Part shown: piece after piece, positions 26,381-34,377 of the stretch
Layout of the letters: the number at the start of each line of letters is the position of its first letter
How positions within the stretch are numbered: the stretch's first letter is position 1
NCBI RefSeq assembly: GCF_005887635.2
Contig: NZ_CP040823.1
Location: 1-64,000 of the forward strand
Reading direction: 5' to 3'
Origin: Paroceanicella profunda
Lineage (GTDB): Bacteria; Pseudomonadota; Alphaproteobacteria; Rhodobacterales; Rhodobacteraceae
Length of the DNA: 64,000 bases
The notes under the pieces: model-generated
The model's database searches: none
Told to the model about the DNA's origin: nothing
What the model saw: only the letters and a program-made list of their open reading frames with translations
Program-made: the position numbers and the translations under genes

Positions 26381-26397
26381 TATCTAAAAAGTAGATA
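26381..26397. promoter_or_regulatory. Second palindrome upstream of the XRE gene
   Basis: TATCTA-AAAAG-TAGATA, an AT-rich perfect dyad about 45 bases upstream of the XRE start. It is a possible promoter-overlapping operator. Confidence 0.45.
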
Positions 26398-26461
26398 TTT
26401 GAGGGTGTTATCGGCGTCTGGTTTCCATGGGCTGCAAGTCTGATGCTCCCGAGGCTGCCCA

Positions 26462-26755
26462 TCAATCCCCTACCAATTGCAGAAATCGGCCATAGTCCTC
26501 GCTGACTTCGCGCGCTTCCTCGAAAGCGCGGGCGCGTTCGCTGTCGAGGCAACGGAAGTAGCTCTGGATATCCTGGATGTAGTCTTCGAAATCGCCACGG
26601 ATGATGTCCGCATAGTCCCGCGCCGCCTGCGAATCGCTTGGCAGGAAAGGACGGGCCGGGGCGAAGCAGGATTCCGCCAAAACCGGCCCGGGAACGCAGA
26701 TTAGAAGGACTATAGCTTGCAATTGGAGTAGGCATGTCAACCTTGGGTTTCTCAA
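26462..26755 (-). CDS. Small exported protein divergent from the virB operon
   Basis: About 97 residues. The signal peptide (LTCLLQLQAIVLLICVPGPVLA) ends before ESCFAPARPFLP. The mature part has two cysteines (SCF, FRCLD) and an acidic helical region (RGDFEDYIQDIQSYFRCLDSERARAFEEAREVSEDYG). AAGGAG at a good distance supports a TTG start at 26755; a GTG at 26782 is also open but would add residues that do not fit a signal peptide. It is transcribed away from the virB operon, with copy 2 of the repeated palindrome in between. Small periplasmic proteins of this kind accompany type IV secretion loci; the function here is unknown. Confidence 0.72.
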   Translation of the reverse strand: MRNPRLTCLLQLQAIVLLICVPGPVLAESCFAPARPFLPSDSQAARDYADIIRGDFEDYIQDIQSYFRCLDSERARAFEEAREVSEDYGRFLQLVGD

Positions 26756-26844
26756 ACCTGTTATCTCCTTGATCGCAGACACTGGCCGTGACTAGTGTTT
26801 GCGCAACCAAACTACAGCTAAAGCACGATATTACATCTTGCGGT

Positions 26845-26860
26845 TGATAGTATACTATCG
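26845..26860. promoter_or_regulatory. Transfer-regulon palindrome, copy 2 (head of virB operon)
   Basis: TGATAGTATACTATCG contains a perfect 14-base palindrome (GATAGTATACTATC). It lies 52 bases before the first gene of the virB operon and between it and the divergent small exported protein, so it may control both. Confidence 0.72.
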
Positions 26861-26911
26861 TAACTCTGGGCTTCAAGTGGGAATGCCTAGGGTCGCGCCA
26901 TTGGAGAAAGC

Positions 26912-27307
26912 GTGAGCCGGGCCATGAACTGGGACATCGAAGCACCAAATGTGGTTACGGAAGCCAGGTTCCGCGAGCTCGTGGAAAGCGGCTATAGCGC
27001 AGAAATCCTGTGCCAGGAGTCAGCACACAAGAAGGGCCCCAGCTATTACGGGGTCTGGATCATGCGCGTCGTGTCGGACGAGGGTGTCGAAAAGCTTCTC
27101 GTCACTGCCCGCACCCGAACGACCTACAACGACATCAAGATCCGCGAGTTCAAGACCGTCTCCGGCGTGGTGTCTTTCTTTCTGGGTCTCGGCTTTGCGC
27201 ATGTCGACCTACCCCTCGTCGCAGGCACAAGCCGGAGCCACAAGCTCTCCCCAGCCGACAAAACTGCCTCGACCAAGACCCCGTCAGACAAGAGCGCTGA
27301 CAGCTAA
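26912..27307 (+). CDS. Hypothetical protein, first gene of the virB operon
   Basis: A 131-residue cytoplasmic-looking protein from a GTG at 26912 with GGAG 8 bases upstream. It contains YYGVWIMRVVSDEGVEKLLVTARTR and a hydrophobic stretch (VSGVVSFFLGLGFAHVDLPLV), followed by a Ser/Lys/Thr-rich tail. I do not recognise a family. The coding sequence overlaps the region that encodes the signal peptide of the following transglycosylase, implying coupled translation. Confidence 0.75.
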   Translation: MSRAMNWDIEAPNVVTEARFRELVESGYSAEILCQESAHKKGPSYYGVWIMRVVSDEGVEKLLVTARTRTTYNDIKIREFKTVSGVVSFFLGLGFAHVDLPLVAGTSRSHKLSPADKTASTKTPSDKSADS

Positions 27308-27965
27308 CCTCCTCTGGCTGCTGGCCACACCGGCCACGGCGCAGATGGTGCTGGTGATGGAGAGCGACGGCTCTCTTACCCCGTCCCGCTCACAAGACAG
27401 CTTCGCGCGCCATTACCAGGATGGGATTGCCATGGGTCCGGGAACCCGGGCCTTGGCGATCCTTGGGACAGGGGATGCTTCGGGAGGTCCTGACACTGAT
27501 CAGTCTGCAGGGTTCAAACGCTCCCCCGCCCGGCCAAGCCCCGAGGTGCTGGCGGCGATCGAAGCGACGGGGCTGCGCTATGCCAGCCATCCCGGTCTGC
27601 GCCGCGCCGCGCTTTCCGTCACTGACTGGCTCAGTCTCTACCGGGCAAACATCGAGGTTGAAAGTGCCTACCGGCAGGAGGCTGTCTCGACCGCAGGGGC
27701 GATTGGTCTCGGACAGCTCATGCCCGGGACCGCAGAGGAGCTTGGCGTCGACCCGAGTGACCCCCAACAGAACCTCGACGGCTCTGCCCGCTACCTCGCG
27801 ATGATGCTGGAGCGCTTCGGCGATCAGCATCTGGCGCTGGCGGCCTACAACGCGGGGCCGGACGCTGTGCGCCAATACGGTGGCATCCCCCCCTACCCGG
27901 AAACCCAGAACCACGTGGCCCGCGTCATGGCTGTCGTGGCCCGATTGGAAGGATCGAATTCATGA
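27297..27965 (+). CDS. virB1: VirB1-like lytic transglycosylase
   Basis: An SLT-domain (GH23) enzyme that opens the murein layer for the secretion channel. The catalytic Glu lies in NIEVESAYRQEAVSTAGAIGLGQLMPGTAEELG, and AAYNAGPDAV is the second signature. A signal-like segment (LTANLLWLLATPATAQ) lies upstream of the first ATG (27345), inside the end of the preceding gene. No ATG/GTG/TTG precedes it in frame nearby, so a rare CTG at 27297 is the best guess, otherwise 27345. The stop overlaps the virB2 start. Confidence 0.85.
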   Translation: MTANLLWLLATPATAQMVLVMESDGSLTPSRSQDSFARHYQDGIAMGPGTRALAILGTGDASGGPDTDQSAGFKRSPARPSPEVLAAIEATGLRYASHPGLRRAALSVTDWLSLYRANIEVESAYRQEAVSTAGAIGLGQLMPGTAEELGVDPSDPQQNLDGSARYLAMMLERFGDQHLALAAYNAGPDAVRQYGGIPPYPETQNHVARVMAVVARLEGSNS

Positions 27966-28255
27966 AACAGATTTCAAACCTCTTTGTCGCCTCGCTGGCG
28001 CTATTCCTGCTGATTGCCGAACCCGCCCTCGCCCAGAGCATTGATCTCTCCCCGATCCAAAGCTTGTTGCAGGGCATTGTCGATGCGCTGACCGGCCCAC
28101 TTGGCGTTGTCATCGCGACGCTTGCCGTTCTCGGGGTCTTTCTCAGCTGGTTCTTCAACATCATCGATCTGCGCCAAGCCCTCTGGGTCCTCGTGGGCAT
28201 CGCTGGTGTTGCCGCCGCCCCCACCATCGTTGCCGCGGTCTTTGCCGGTGGCTGA
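27962..28255 (+). CDS. virB2: VirB2-like pilin
   Basis: A 97-residue pilin precursor. A signal peptide (cleavage after ALAQ) is followed by two hydrophobic helices (IVDALTGPLGVVIATLAVLGVFLSW; ALWVLVGIAGVAAAPTIVAAVF) separated by a short polar loop, as in VirB2/TrbC. It forms the extracellular pilus and the channel-associated subunits. ATGA overlap with the transglycosylase stop and overlap with the virB3 start indicate tight coupling. Confidence 0.92.
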   Translation: MKQISNLFVASLALFLLIAEPALAQSIDLSPIQSLLQGIVDALTGPLGVVIATLAVLGVFLSWFFNIIDLRQALWVLVGIAGVAAAPTIVAAVFAGG

Positions 28256-28526
28256 GCGCGCGCCTCTCTTTCTCGGCCTCGTGCGCCCGCCGAAGCTTCT
28301 GGGCCTGCCCATCATGTACGCGATGGTCTGGCTCTTCGGTTCGGTGCTCTTGTTCGTCTGGGTCCAGCACATCGCGGTATTGGGTGTCGCCGCCCTTCTT
28401 TATCCGGTGCTGTGGAAGGCCGCAGATTGGGACCCGCGTTTCATCGACGTGATGATGACGGCCCTGCAGGAGACACCGCCCACGCGTAATAGGTCCATTC
28501 ATGGCGGGGACAGCTATGCCCCGTGA
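28248..28526 (+). CDS. virB3: VirB3-like inner-membrane protein
   Basis: A 92-residue protein starting at a GTG inside the end of virB2. APLFLGLVRPPKLLGLP is the typical VirB3 N-terminus, followed by two membrane segments and WDPRFIDVMM. VirB3 partners VirB4 in pilus assembly. Its end overlaps the virB4 start by 26 bases. Confidence 0.9.
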   Translation: MAERAPLFLGLVRPPKLLGLPIMYAMVWLFGSVLLFVWVQHIAVLGVAALLYPVLWKAADWDPRFIDVMMTALQETPPTRNRSIHGGDSYAP

Positions 28527-30891
28527 TGACGCCCGTGATGCTGCGCTCGATGCCCGCACGATGACGCCGGACTGGTATGCGCGCGAGACCCGCCTTGCGC
28601 ATATGCTGCCCTATGTCAGCCTCGTCGATGACCAGACCGTGCGGACCCGGGTCAACGAGCTCTTCCGCTGCATCCGGCTCGAGGGGATCAACAGCTACAC
28701 GACGGACGATGCCTATCTCGACAAGGTGACGGCGCTCTTTGCCCGCATCGTCGCGCAGCTCGGGCCGGAATTCAGCTATTACGTCCACAAGGTCTCCAAG
28801 GCCATCACACCGGATCTCGACCCGATCCGTGAGGACAGCTTCGCGGGAGAGGTCGACCGCCGCTGGCGCGCGAAACTCGAGACCAGCGGGCTGCGCGACA
28901 AGACCCTGACGCTCACCGTCATTCACCGCCCGCCCCCGAAAAGCCTCCTGCCGTTCCTCAGCCGCAGCGCGCCGGACCGCCTGAGAGAAGAGACCCGCAA
29001 ACGCCTGCAGCGACTGGGCGAGGCCGTGAACGTCTTCCTCTCGGGGCTTACCGAGCTCAAGCCACGCCTGCTGTCAGCCGGATCGGGAGAGTTGGTGGGA
29101 TTTTTGGGCGCGCTCAACACGGGCACCGAGCTGCCGCTCTACCCTGCAAACACCTACGGCTTTTTGTCCGTCAACGTCGCCAATACCCGCGTGACGTTTC
29201 ACGGAGACCATTTCGAGCTTTCCGAGGGCGTCGTGGGCCACCGCTACGGCAAGAGCTTCACCATCGGAGAATACTCGGAAGGCACCTCCTGCACCATGTT
29301 CGACATGCTGAACCTGCCGGTCGACATGATCGTGACGCACTCCTTCACGCCGATCAATTCGAACCTCATGGCGGGCCGCATCAAGCGGCAAAAGCGCCAG
29401 ATGCAGGCCAGCCAGGATGCGGCCCTCTCCCTCCTGGAAGCCCTCGACATCGCCGCCGATGATCTCGAGGCCAAGCGCCAAAGCTTCGGCGAGCATCACA
29501 TGGTCGTGACGCTCTTCTGCGAAACGCTCGAAGAGCTGCAGACCCTCAGCGCGGAGATCGTGAACGCCGCCGCAACCGAAGGCGTGAAGATGATCGGCGA
29601 GCGGGTCGCCGCAAAGGCCCATTACCTCAGCCAGCATCCCGGCAACCAGCCCAAGCGCGTCCGCGCCAGCGCCGTCACCAACCGCAACTTCGCGGATTTT
29701 GCGGCCTTCCACCGGACACAGCTCGGCAAACCTGCAGCACTTACCCCCTGGGGCCGGGTCGTGACATATTTGCCCACGCCGGAGCAGAGCGCCTACCGGT
29801 TTTCCTATCACGAGCAGGGATCGCCCGACAAAGAACCGACCAGCGGCCATACCCTGATCATGGGGCGGCCCGGGTCCGGCAAATCGGTGCTGTCAGCCTT
29901 TCTGATGACCCAGGCCCGTCGCGCAGGGGCGCGGATCTTCGTCTTCGATTACCGTCTTGGCATGGAGATGGCGGTGCGCGCCAATGGCGGGCGCTACGCC
30001 TCCCTGAACGCCGGCCAGCCCACGGGTCTCAACCCGCTCTGGACAGAGACCGATGCGCGCGGCACCGCCTGGCTCTCGGATTGGCTCACAACCCTGCTCT
30101 ACCGCGCCGACAAGCCCCTGACCCCGGCGCAGACCAACCGCATCCAGGAAGTCGTGCGCCAGAACGCGCAGGCCACAAACCCGGCCCTGCGGAACTGGCG
30201 GGATTTCGCATCGCTTTTTGTGTCCACCGATGATGGCGGCGATCTGCACCAGCGCCTGCTCGAGTGGACCGAAGACGGCCGCTACGGCTGGATCTTCGGG
30301 CAGAGCCTCGAGGACACGTTCTCGCTCAAGGGCGATGTCGTGGGCTTCGATCTGACCGGCATTCTCGACAGCGAGGCCGACAAGGAACGGATGGCGGTCC
30401 TGTCCTATCTTTTCCGCCGGGTCGAGCGCGAGATCGAGGACCGCCGCCCCACCATCATCGTGATCGACGAGGCCTGGAAGGCGCTCGACAACGCATATTT
30501 CGCCGAACGGTTGTCGAACTGGCTCGTGACTGCGCGCAAGCAGAACACCGTCGCGGTGATGATGACGCAATATGCCAGCCAGCTTGAGCGCACCCGGACC
30601 GGCAAGACCATCGTCGAAGCCGTTCCGACGCAGATCCTGCTGCCCAATATCCGCGCGCAGCCTGCGGATTACGCCATGCTGAACCTCACGGAGAAGGAGC
30701 TCGACGTCCTTCTCAACACGGGCAGCAACAGCCGCTTGGCGCTGATCCGCGACGATCAGGGCTCGATCGTCGTCGATGCCGATCTGAGCGCGCTTGGACC
30801 CAATCTCACCATCCTTGGCGGCATGGAAAAGGGCGAAGCGCTTGTCGGCTCCGATTACCGCGACCGCCCAGATTTTTGGAGGCTTTCATGA
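28501..30891 (+). CDS. virB4: VirB4-type secretion ATPase
   Basis: A 796-residue ATPase of the CagE/TrbE/VirB4 family. The Walker A motif GRPGSGKSVLSAF is near residue 455 and Walker B (IIVIDEAWKAL) near 660. The N-terminal half carries the VirB4 N-domain that contacts VirB3 and the inner-membrane complex. It energises pilus assembly and substrate passage. The start at 28501 overlaps virB3; MPRDD at 28516 is an alternative. Its stop overlaps the start of a small lipoprotein gene. Confidence 0.96.
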   Translation: MAGTAMPRDDARDAALDARTMTPDWYARETRLAHMLPYVSLVDDQTVRTRVNELFRCIRLEGINSYTTDDAYLDKVTALFARIVAQLGPEFSYYVHKVSKAITPDLDPIREDSFAGEVDRRWRAKLETSGLRDKTLTLTVIHRPPPKSLLPFLSRSAPDRLREETRKRLQRLGEAVNVFLSGLTELKPRLLSAGSGELVGFLGALNTGTELPLYPANTYGFLSVNVANTRVTFHGDHFELSEGVVGHRYGKSFTIGEYSEGTSCTMFDMLNLPVDMIVTHSFTPINSNLMAGRIKRQKRQMQASQDAALSLLEALDIAADDLEAKRQSFGEHHMVVTLFCETLEELQTLSAEIVNAAATEGVKMIGERVAAKAHYLSQHPGNQPKRVRASAVTNRNFADFAAFHRTQLGKPAALTPWGRVVTYLPTPEQSAYRFSYHEQGSPDKEPTSGHTLIMGRPGSGKSVLSAFLMTQARRAGARIFVFDYRLGMEMAVRANGGRYASLNAGQPTGLNPLWTETDARGTAWLSDWLTTLLYRADKPLTPAQTNRIQEVVRQNAQATNPALRNWRDFASLFVSTDDGGDLHQRLLEWTEDGRYGWIFGQSLEDTFSLKGDVVGFDLTGILDSEADKERMAVLSYLFRRVEREIEDRRPTIIVIDEAWKALDNAYFAERLSNWLVTARKQNTVAVMMTQYASQLERTRTGKTIVEAVPTQILLPNIRAQPADYAMLNLTEKELDVLLNTGSNSRLALIRDDQGSIVVDADLSALGPNLTILGGMEKGEALVGSDYRDRPDFWRLS

Positions 30892-31055
30892 TCCGTATTC
30901 TTGTCGCTTTGGCTGCGCTCGGCGCACTGGCCTCCTGCACCCAGTACCGGGAGCCGCAGGCGAACTGCTTCACATTCCTTGCGTCCACAGCACCTGTCGC
31001 GCCTGATTGTGACTTCACGCCCCTTGGCACCCCGGAGGGCGACATTGAAGTCTAG
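30888..31055 (+). CDS. VirB7-like small lipoprotein
   Basis: A 55-residue lipoprotein with signal sequence and lipobox LASC (Cys about residue 17), then QYREPQANCFTFLAS and a second and third Cys. VirB7 lipoproteins of similar size anchor VirB9 in the outer membrane. Its position between virB4 and the transglycosylase differs from the canonical order, but no other virB7 is present in the cluster. The ATG overlaps the virB4 stop (ATGA), and its last codons overlap the TTG start of the next gene. Confidence 0.72.
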   Translation: MIRILVALAALGALASCTQYREPQANCFTFLASTAPVAPDCDFTPLGTPEGDIEV

Positions 31056-32199
31056 CCTGCCTCATATCCTGGCGTTTTGCCTGCTGCCCGGTCTCGCCTT
31101 GTCTCAAGGCGTGCCGACCAATGACAGTGGGCTGACCGCGCGTGACATCGTCGAGACCGGCGATCGCGAGGCAGACTTGGCTGTTCAGGCCGACAAGCTT
31201 GCCGTGCGCGAACTCATCGCCGAGATCGAACGGGAGCAGCTGGAAACCCTGCAACGCATCCTCGATGCCCAAACCAGCTTCGGGGGTCAAGGACTGCCGG
31301 CGATGGTCTCGGGCCTGGAAAGCGGCAGTGGCGATCCAGCCCGCTCTGTCGAGGCGGTCTATGGCACGGGTGACATTGATCCCAATCCCGGCGGTGCGCA
31401 GATGTTCGGGGATGCGGCGGAAAACATCGAGCAGCTCATTATCCGCGTGGCTCAGGAGACCAGCGGCTTTGCCGGCGTTGGCCGCGCGGGCCTCTCCCCG
31501 GTCCAATGGCGCGCACTCCTACAGGCGCTCATCTGGCAGGAAAGCCGGTTCACGATTGGCGCCCGCTCACCCGTCGGCGCCTTTGGCCTCACCCAGATCA
31601 TGCCCGGTACCGCCAGCGATCTGGGCATCAATCCGGAATACTATGACAGCCCCTACCTGCAGGTGCATGGCGGTGCACGCTATCTCGCGACACAACTCAA
31701 CACCTTCGATGGCAACATCATCAACGCCCTTGCGGCCTATAACGCCGGACCCGGCCGGGTCTTCGAGTATGGCGGCGTGCCACCCTTCCGCGAGACTAGA
31801 GCCTACGTCCAGGCTATCCCGGAGCGCTACAATCTCTATCTGAGCCGTATCGGCGGGATCGATGCGCTTGGCACGATCGATCCGGCGCTTCTCGCCAATG
31901 CCAACCTCTCGCTCACGGGTCATGGGGCGGCCTTTTATGGCAGCAACTCACCAGCCGCGATCCGCCAAGCCGCCCTGCGCATTTCCGACATCGTCGAACG
32001 GATTTCCGAGACTGAAGACGTGCAGGAAAGCATCGCACTCAACACCTATGCCCGCGCCGAACTCGTGCGCCTCGTCGCTGCACGCATCCGGCTTCAGGCG
32101 GCACGCACCCGCGTCCTTTCTGCCGAGGAGCTGGCCCAGGCCAGCGCCCGCATGGCCGAAGGCGCGTTCATGGATTTTACGATCAGGGAGATTGAATGA
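31045..32199 (+). CDS. Lytic transglycosylase with VirB5-like N- and C-terminal regions
   Basis: A 384-residue exported protein. GGAGG lies before a TTG start at 31045. A signal peptide (to about residue 20) is followed by a coiled, charged helical stretch (about 45-75). A full SLT domain follows: WQESRF with Glu about 166, GAFGLTQIMPGTASDLG, AAYNAGPGRV. The C-terminus (about 315-384) closely resembles the C-terminus of the adjacent VirB5 protein: both show (E/Q)S-(I/V)-x-LNT, then AEL, and end FMDFT(I/L). It appears to be a VirB5-type scaffold carrying a murein hydrolase, in addition to the VirB1 enzyme upstream. It probably acts in the periplasm on murein at the pilus base. Confidence 0.85.
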   Translation: MKSSLPHILAFCLLPGLALSQGVPTNDSGLTARDIVETGDREADLAVQADKLAVRELIAEIEREQLETLQRILDAQTSFGGQGLPAMVSGLESGSGDPARSVEAVYGTGDIDPNPGGAQMFGDAAENIEQLIIRVAQETSGFAGVGRAGLSPVQWRALLQALIWQESRFTIGARSPVGAFGLTQIMPGTASDLGINPEYYDSPYLQVHGGARYLATQLNTFDGNIINALAAYNAGPGRVFEYGGVPPFRETRAYVQAIPERYNLYLSRIGGIDALGTIDPALLANANLSLTGHGAAFYGSNSPAAIRQAALRISDIVERISETEDVQESIALNTYARAELVRLVAARIRLQAARTRVLSAEELAQASARMAEGAFMDFTIREIE

Positions 32200-33008
32200 T
32201 GGGACATCTGCTCTTGAGGACAGCTTTGGCCACGACATTTGGCGTTGGCTTGCAGTTCAGCGCCCTACCCCCTGCCGCAGCACAAGGTGTACCGGTCGTC
32301 GATACCCAGAATATCGCGCAGAACATCCAGCAGCTCCGGCAGATGATCGAAGACGAGATTTTGCAGAACGAGCAGCTGACGCAGCTCCGCGAACAGCTTG
32401 CCACACTCACGGATCAACTCGCGGAGCTGCAAAGAACCTATGAAGCGCTCACCCGACTTGCCGAGCTTCCCGAAATCATCCGGACGGAAATGGAAGACGA
32501 GTTGAACGGTCTGCTCGACCAGGAGTTCGGGGACATCCTCGCCACGATTGAGGCGATCAAGACTGGGGATTTCTCGGGCCTCTCGGGCTCCGGCGCAGGC
32601 GAAATCGAAACCCAGATGGACCGGGTGCTGGCAGACCTCGGCTTTGACGAGGACACCCTTTCGGAAATGGCCACGAGCGGCAATCCCGGGGCCAACCGCG
32701 TGGCGACGCAGGCCACCACCGGTGCCCTTGTCTCGGCGGCGGCCCAGAACAGCTATGAGGATGCCGGCCAATCGCTCGAGAGGGTCGACCGCCTTGTCGG
32801 GCTCATCGACGACATGGAAGAGCTCAAGCAAAGCGTCGATCTCAACACGCGCGTGACAGCTGAATTGGCCATCGCCCTCGTGGCAATGTGGCAGCTCGAA
32901 GCCGTGCAAACCGTGGGCGATGGCACCGGCGGCGTGATCGATGCCGCCACCATCGCCGAAGAGCAGCGCTTCATGGATTTCACGCTGCCCGAGCTGCGGG
33001 CAGACTGA
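32196..33008 (+). CDS. virB5: VirB5-like pilus-tip/assembly protein
   Basis: A 270-residue exported protein. The signal peptide ends at AAAQ. Long helices rich in Gln/Leu/Glu follow (QNIQQLRQMIEDEILQNEQ and onward), then a small variable middle region and a C-terminal helix ending RFMDFTLPELRAD. This all-helical layout matches VirB5/TrbJ proteins, minor pilus components that help pilin assembly and recipient contact. It starts within the stop of the transglycosylase gene (ATGATG). Confidence 0.88.
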   Translation: MMGHLLLRTALATTFGVGLQFSALPPAAAQGVPVVDTQNIAQNIQQLRQMIEDEILQNEQLTQLREQLATLTDQLAELQRTYEALTRLAELPEIIRTEMEDELNGLLDQEFGDILATIEAIKTGDFSGLSGSGAGEIETQMDRVLADLGFDEDTLSEMATSGNPGANRVATQATTGALVSAAAQNSYEDAGQSLERVDRLVGLIDDMEELKQSVDLNTRVTAELAIALVAMWQLEAVQTVGDGTGGVIDAATIAEEQRFMDFTLPELRAD

Positions 33009-33025
33009 TCGTGGGGGCATGACGG

Positions 33026-33679
33026 GTGGCGACTGAACAAGAAATCATCGAAGAAGAACTGGTCTATGGCGCGCTGCGCCGCGAACGGCTCTGGCAACGC
33101 CTTGGCCTGATAGGCCTTGTCTTCGGTATCATCGGCTGTCTGAGCGCAGCAGCAGTCGCGATCCTCGATGTCGACCCACCCCCCGTCGTTGTCCCCTATG
33201 ATCCCGCTACTGGTTTTGCCCTGCCCGAGGCGTCCGTTGGGGCCACATCCGTCACCGCCAACCAGGCGATCATCGAGGCGGAGGTGTTCCGCTATGTGAC
33301 CGACCGGGAGGTCTACAACCAGCTCGACAACGATCTGCGCATCCGCAGCGTCCTGCGCCGCTCGGACGGGGCCGCCGAGAGCGGGCTGCGCCAGATCTGG
33401 AACAGCGCCAACGAGAATTACCCGCCGACCGTCTATGGCCCCAATGCCCGGCTCGACGTGGAAATTCTCAGCGTCAACCGGATCGGCACCAACCGCGCCA
33501 CGGTGCGCCTGCGCAAGCGTCTGACCTCCATCCGCGGCACCCAAACCGGCCTCTTCACTGCGACGCTTCTCTTCGAGTTCCGCCCGGAGACCCGCCGCTC
33601 CATCGACGAGGTCTGGACCAATCCATTCGGCTTCACCGTCCTCGAATATTCCATCCGCTCCGACAGATTGGAGAACTGA
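33026..33679 (+). CDS. virB8: VirB8-like inner-membrane assembly factor
   Basis: A 217-residue bitopic protein with a short cytoplasmic N-terminus, one transmembrane segment (about residues 24-47) and a periplasmic NTF2-like domain: TANQAIIEAEVFRYVTDREVYN, ANENYPPTVYGPNARLDVEI and NPFGFTVLEYS. VirB8 nucleates the secretion complex. The start is a GTG at 33026. It is followed after 2 bases by virB9. Confidence 0.93.
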   Translation: MATEQEIIEEELVYGALRRERLWQRLGLIGLVFGIIGCLSAAAVAILDVDPPPVVVPYDPATGFALPEASVGATSVTANQAIIEAEVFRYVTDREVYNQLDNDLRIRSVLRRSDGAAESGLRQIWNSANENYPPTVYGPNARLDVEILSVNRIGTNRATVRLRKRLTSIRGTQTGLFTATLLFEFRPETRRSIDEVWTNPFGFTVLEYSIRSDRLEN

Positions 33680-33681
33680 CG

Positions 33682-34377
33682 TTGTTGTTTATAAGATCGC
33701 TTATTTTTGTCATTGCCCTGTTGCCCGGCCTCGCCTCTGCCGAAGCCATCCCGCGTGGCGGTCCCAACGACAGCCGGGTGCGCTTGGCCACCTACCAGGA
33801 GGGTCAGGTCTACCGTCTCAGCGTGTCGCTCACCCATGTGACCACCATCGAGTTCGGGATCGGCGAAAGCATCCGCTCGATCATCGCGGGCGACACGGAA
33901 GGCTTTGAGATCGACGGTGTCCCGGGCGGTCAGGCCTTCGCGATCAAGCCTGTGGCGCGCGGGGTGCATACCAATGTGACAGTCTATACGAACCGCCGGA
34001 GCTACTACTTCAACGTCGAGGAGGTCCGCAGCCCAACCTTCTACGTGGTGCAGTTCCGCTATCCGGAGGACGATGCGCGCCCGACCCGGGCCATCGCCGC
34101 CCAAGCGCCGAACTACAACTACGGCGCCAGCGCGCGGACCGAGTTCACGCCAACGCGCATCTGGGATGACGGGACGTTCACGTATTTCGCTTTTCCAAGA
34201 AACGCGCCTGTGCCCGCGATCTTTCGCTACGCGGGCGGCCGTGAACGCACGGTCAACACGCAAACCCCTGAGGACGGTGTGATCCGCGTCAGCGGCGTAA
34301 ACCGCCAATGGGTCCTGCGACTTGGCGAAGAGGTGGTCTGCATCGAGGCGATCCCGCCCGCGGAGGTGACCTCATGA
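33682..34377 (+). CDS. virB9: VirB9-like outer-membrane complex protein
   Basis: A 231-residue exported protein starting at a TTG. The signal peptide ends at GLASA. An N-terminal beta domain (YRLSVSLTHVTTIEFGIGESIRSIIAGDTEGF) and the C-terminal TrbG/VirB9 signature (PTRIWDDGTFTYFAF, VNRQWVLRLGEEVVCI) follow. VirB9 forms the outer-membrane core with VirB7 and VirB10. Its stop overlaps the virB10 start. Confidence 0.94.
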   Translation: MLFIRSLIFVIALLPGLASAEAIPRGGPNDSRVRLATYQEGQVYRLSVSLTHVTTIEFGIGESIRSIIAGDTEGFEIDGVPGGQAFAIKPVARGVHTNVTVYTNRRSYYFNVEEVRSPTFYVVQFRYPEDDARPTRAIAAQAPNYNYGASARTEFTPTRIWDDGTFTYFAFPRNAPVPAIFRYAGGRERTVNTQTPEDGVIRVSGVNRQWVLRLGEEVVCIEAIPPAEVTS

